From the NCBI GenBank assembly GCA_964458125.1, contig CAYWHE010000201.1, positions 1 to 7,600 on the forward strand: DNA of 7,600 nucleotides. The letters are read 5' to 3'. A model generated the notes under the pieces. It worked only from the letters and a program-made list of their open reading frames with translations, searched no databases and was not told where the DNA came from. The position numbers and the translations under genes are program-made. Shown here piece after piece: positions 7,521 through 7,600 of the stretch. The stretch is from CAYWHE01 sp964458125 (lineage in GTDB: Bacteria > Bacteroidota > Bacteroidia > AKYH767-A > OLB10). Every line of letters begins with the position of its first letter. Position 1 is the stretch's first letter.

Positions 7521-7598
7521 TCCCGATTCCGCTGCAAGCAGCGGCGTATTGAAGCGATCCCGTCTCGCCTGAGGCGAGACGGGATTCATTCGACTACG
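7521..7598 (-). repeat. Hairpin-rich intergenic repeat, copy 2 (inverted relative to copy 1)
   Basis: Two strong hairpins are present. One is CCGCTG/CAGCGG (7529-7534/7539-7544) with loop CAAG, which reads CTTG on the - strand like H3 and H4 of copy 1. The other is a perfect 13-base stem (7557-7569/7573-7585) with loop TGA. Read on the - strand, TAGTCGAAT (7596-7588), two bases, then ATCCCG (7585-7580) match copy 1 with the same spacing. The closing CGGGATC arm (7562-7556), CGCCGC (7546-7541) and a CTTG-loop hairpin then follow in the same order. The element may continue past the window edge. GAAGCGAT at 7551-7558 also occurs at 2091-2098 on the + strand. No T run follows either hairpin. Confidence 0.7.
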
Positions 7599-7600
7599 AC

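Noticed and set aside
7398..7589. Open frame on the - strand across the end repeat.
   Set aside because: It runs through the palindromic repeat and has no protein-like composition or start context.

Overview
The window looks like chromosomal DNA from a member of the Bacteroidota, probably an environmental or uncultured lineage. Four signs point this way. The one good promoter match is the phylum's -7 box (TAnnTTTG). Start codons follow A-rich leaders or leaders without a Shine-Dalgarno sequence. There is a lipoprotein with a typical short signal and lipobox. The TPR protein and outer-membrane barrel belong to types I associate with this phylum. This assignment comes from recognition by eye, not from a database search.

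Layout. (1) Positions 2-1048, + strand: the C-terminal part of a polytopic inner-membrane protein whose start lies outside the window. (2) Positions 1111-1144: a rho-independent terminator that works on the - strand. (3) Positions 1167-2003, - strand: a 278-residue lipoprotein of unknown function with a duplicated, cysteine-containing beta motif. (4) Positions 2004-2559: a long divergent intergenic region. It holds a cluster of four hairpins (2073-2213), a small inverted repeat (2468-2486) and a -7 promoter box (2528-2535). (5) Positions 2560-5676, + strand: a 1038-residue exported TPR protein. (6) Positions 5696-7351, + strand: a 551-residue outer-membrane beta-barrel protein, 19 bp after the TPR gene and almost certainly in the same operon. 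(7) Positions 7352-7600: non-coding DNA ending in a second copy of the hairpin-rich repeat, in inverted orientation.

How the parts fit. The TPR protein and barrel both have signal peptides, share one promoter and are closely spaced, so a two-part envelope module is the natural inference: a periplasmic helical-repeat scaffold paired with an outer-membrane barrel. The barrel resembles the C-terminal barrel of TonB-dependent receptors, but it is short and has no room for a normal plug domain. The lipoprotein is transcribed away from this operon and ends in its own terminator against the convergent membrane-protein gene.

The two points most worth a second look are the TPR/plugless-barrel pair, whose function I cannot name, and the structured repeat. 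The repeat copies on either side of the operon share a 17-nt block (15 identical), and their hairpin interiors differ in sequence while both remain base-paired. I saw no tRNA, rRNA, CRISPR array, transposase or phage gene.
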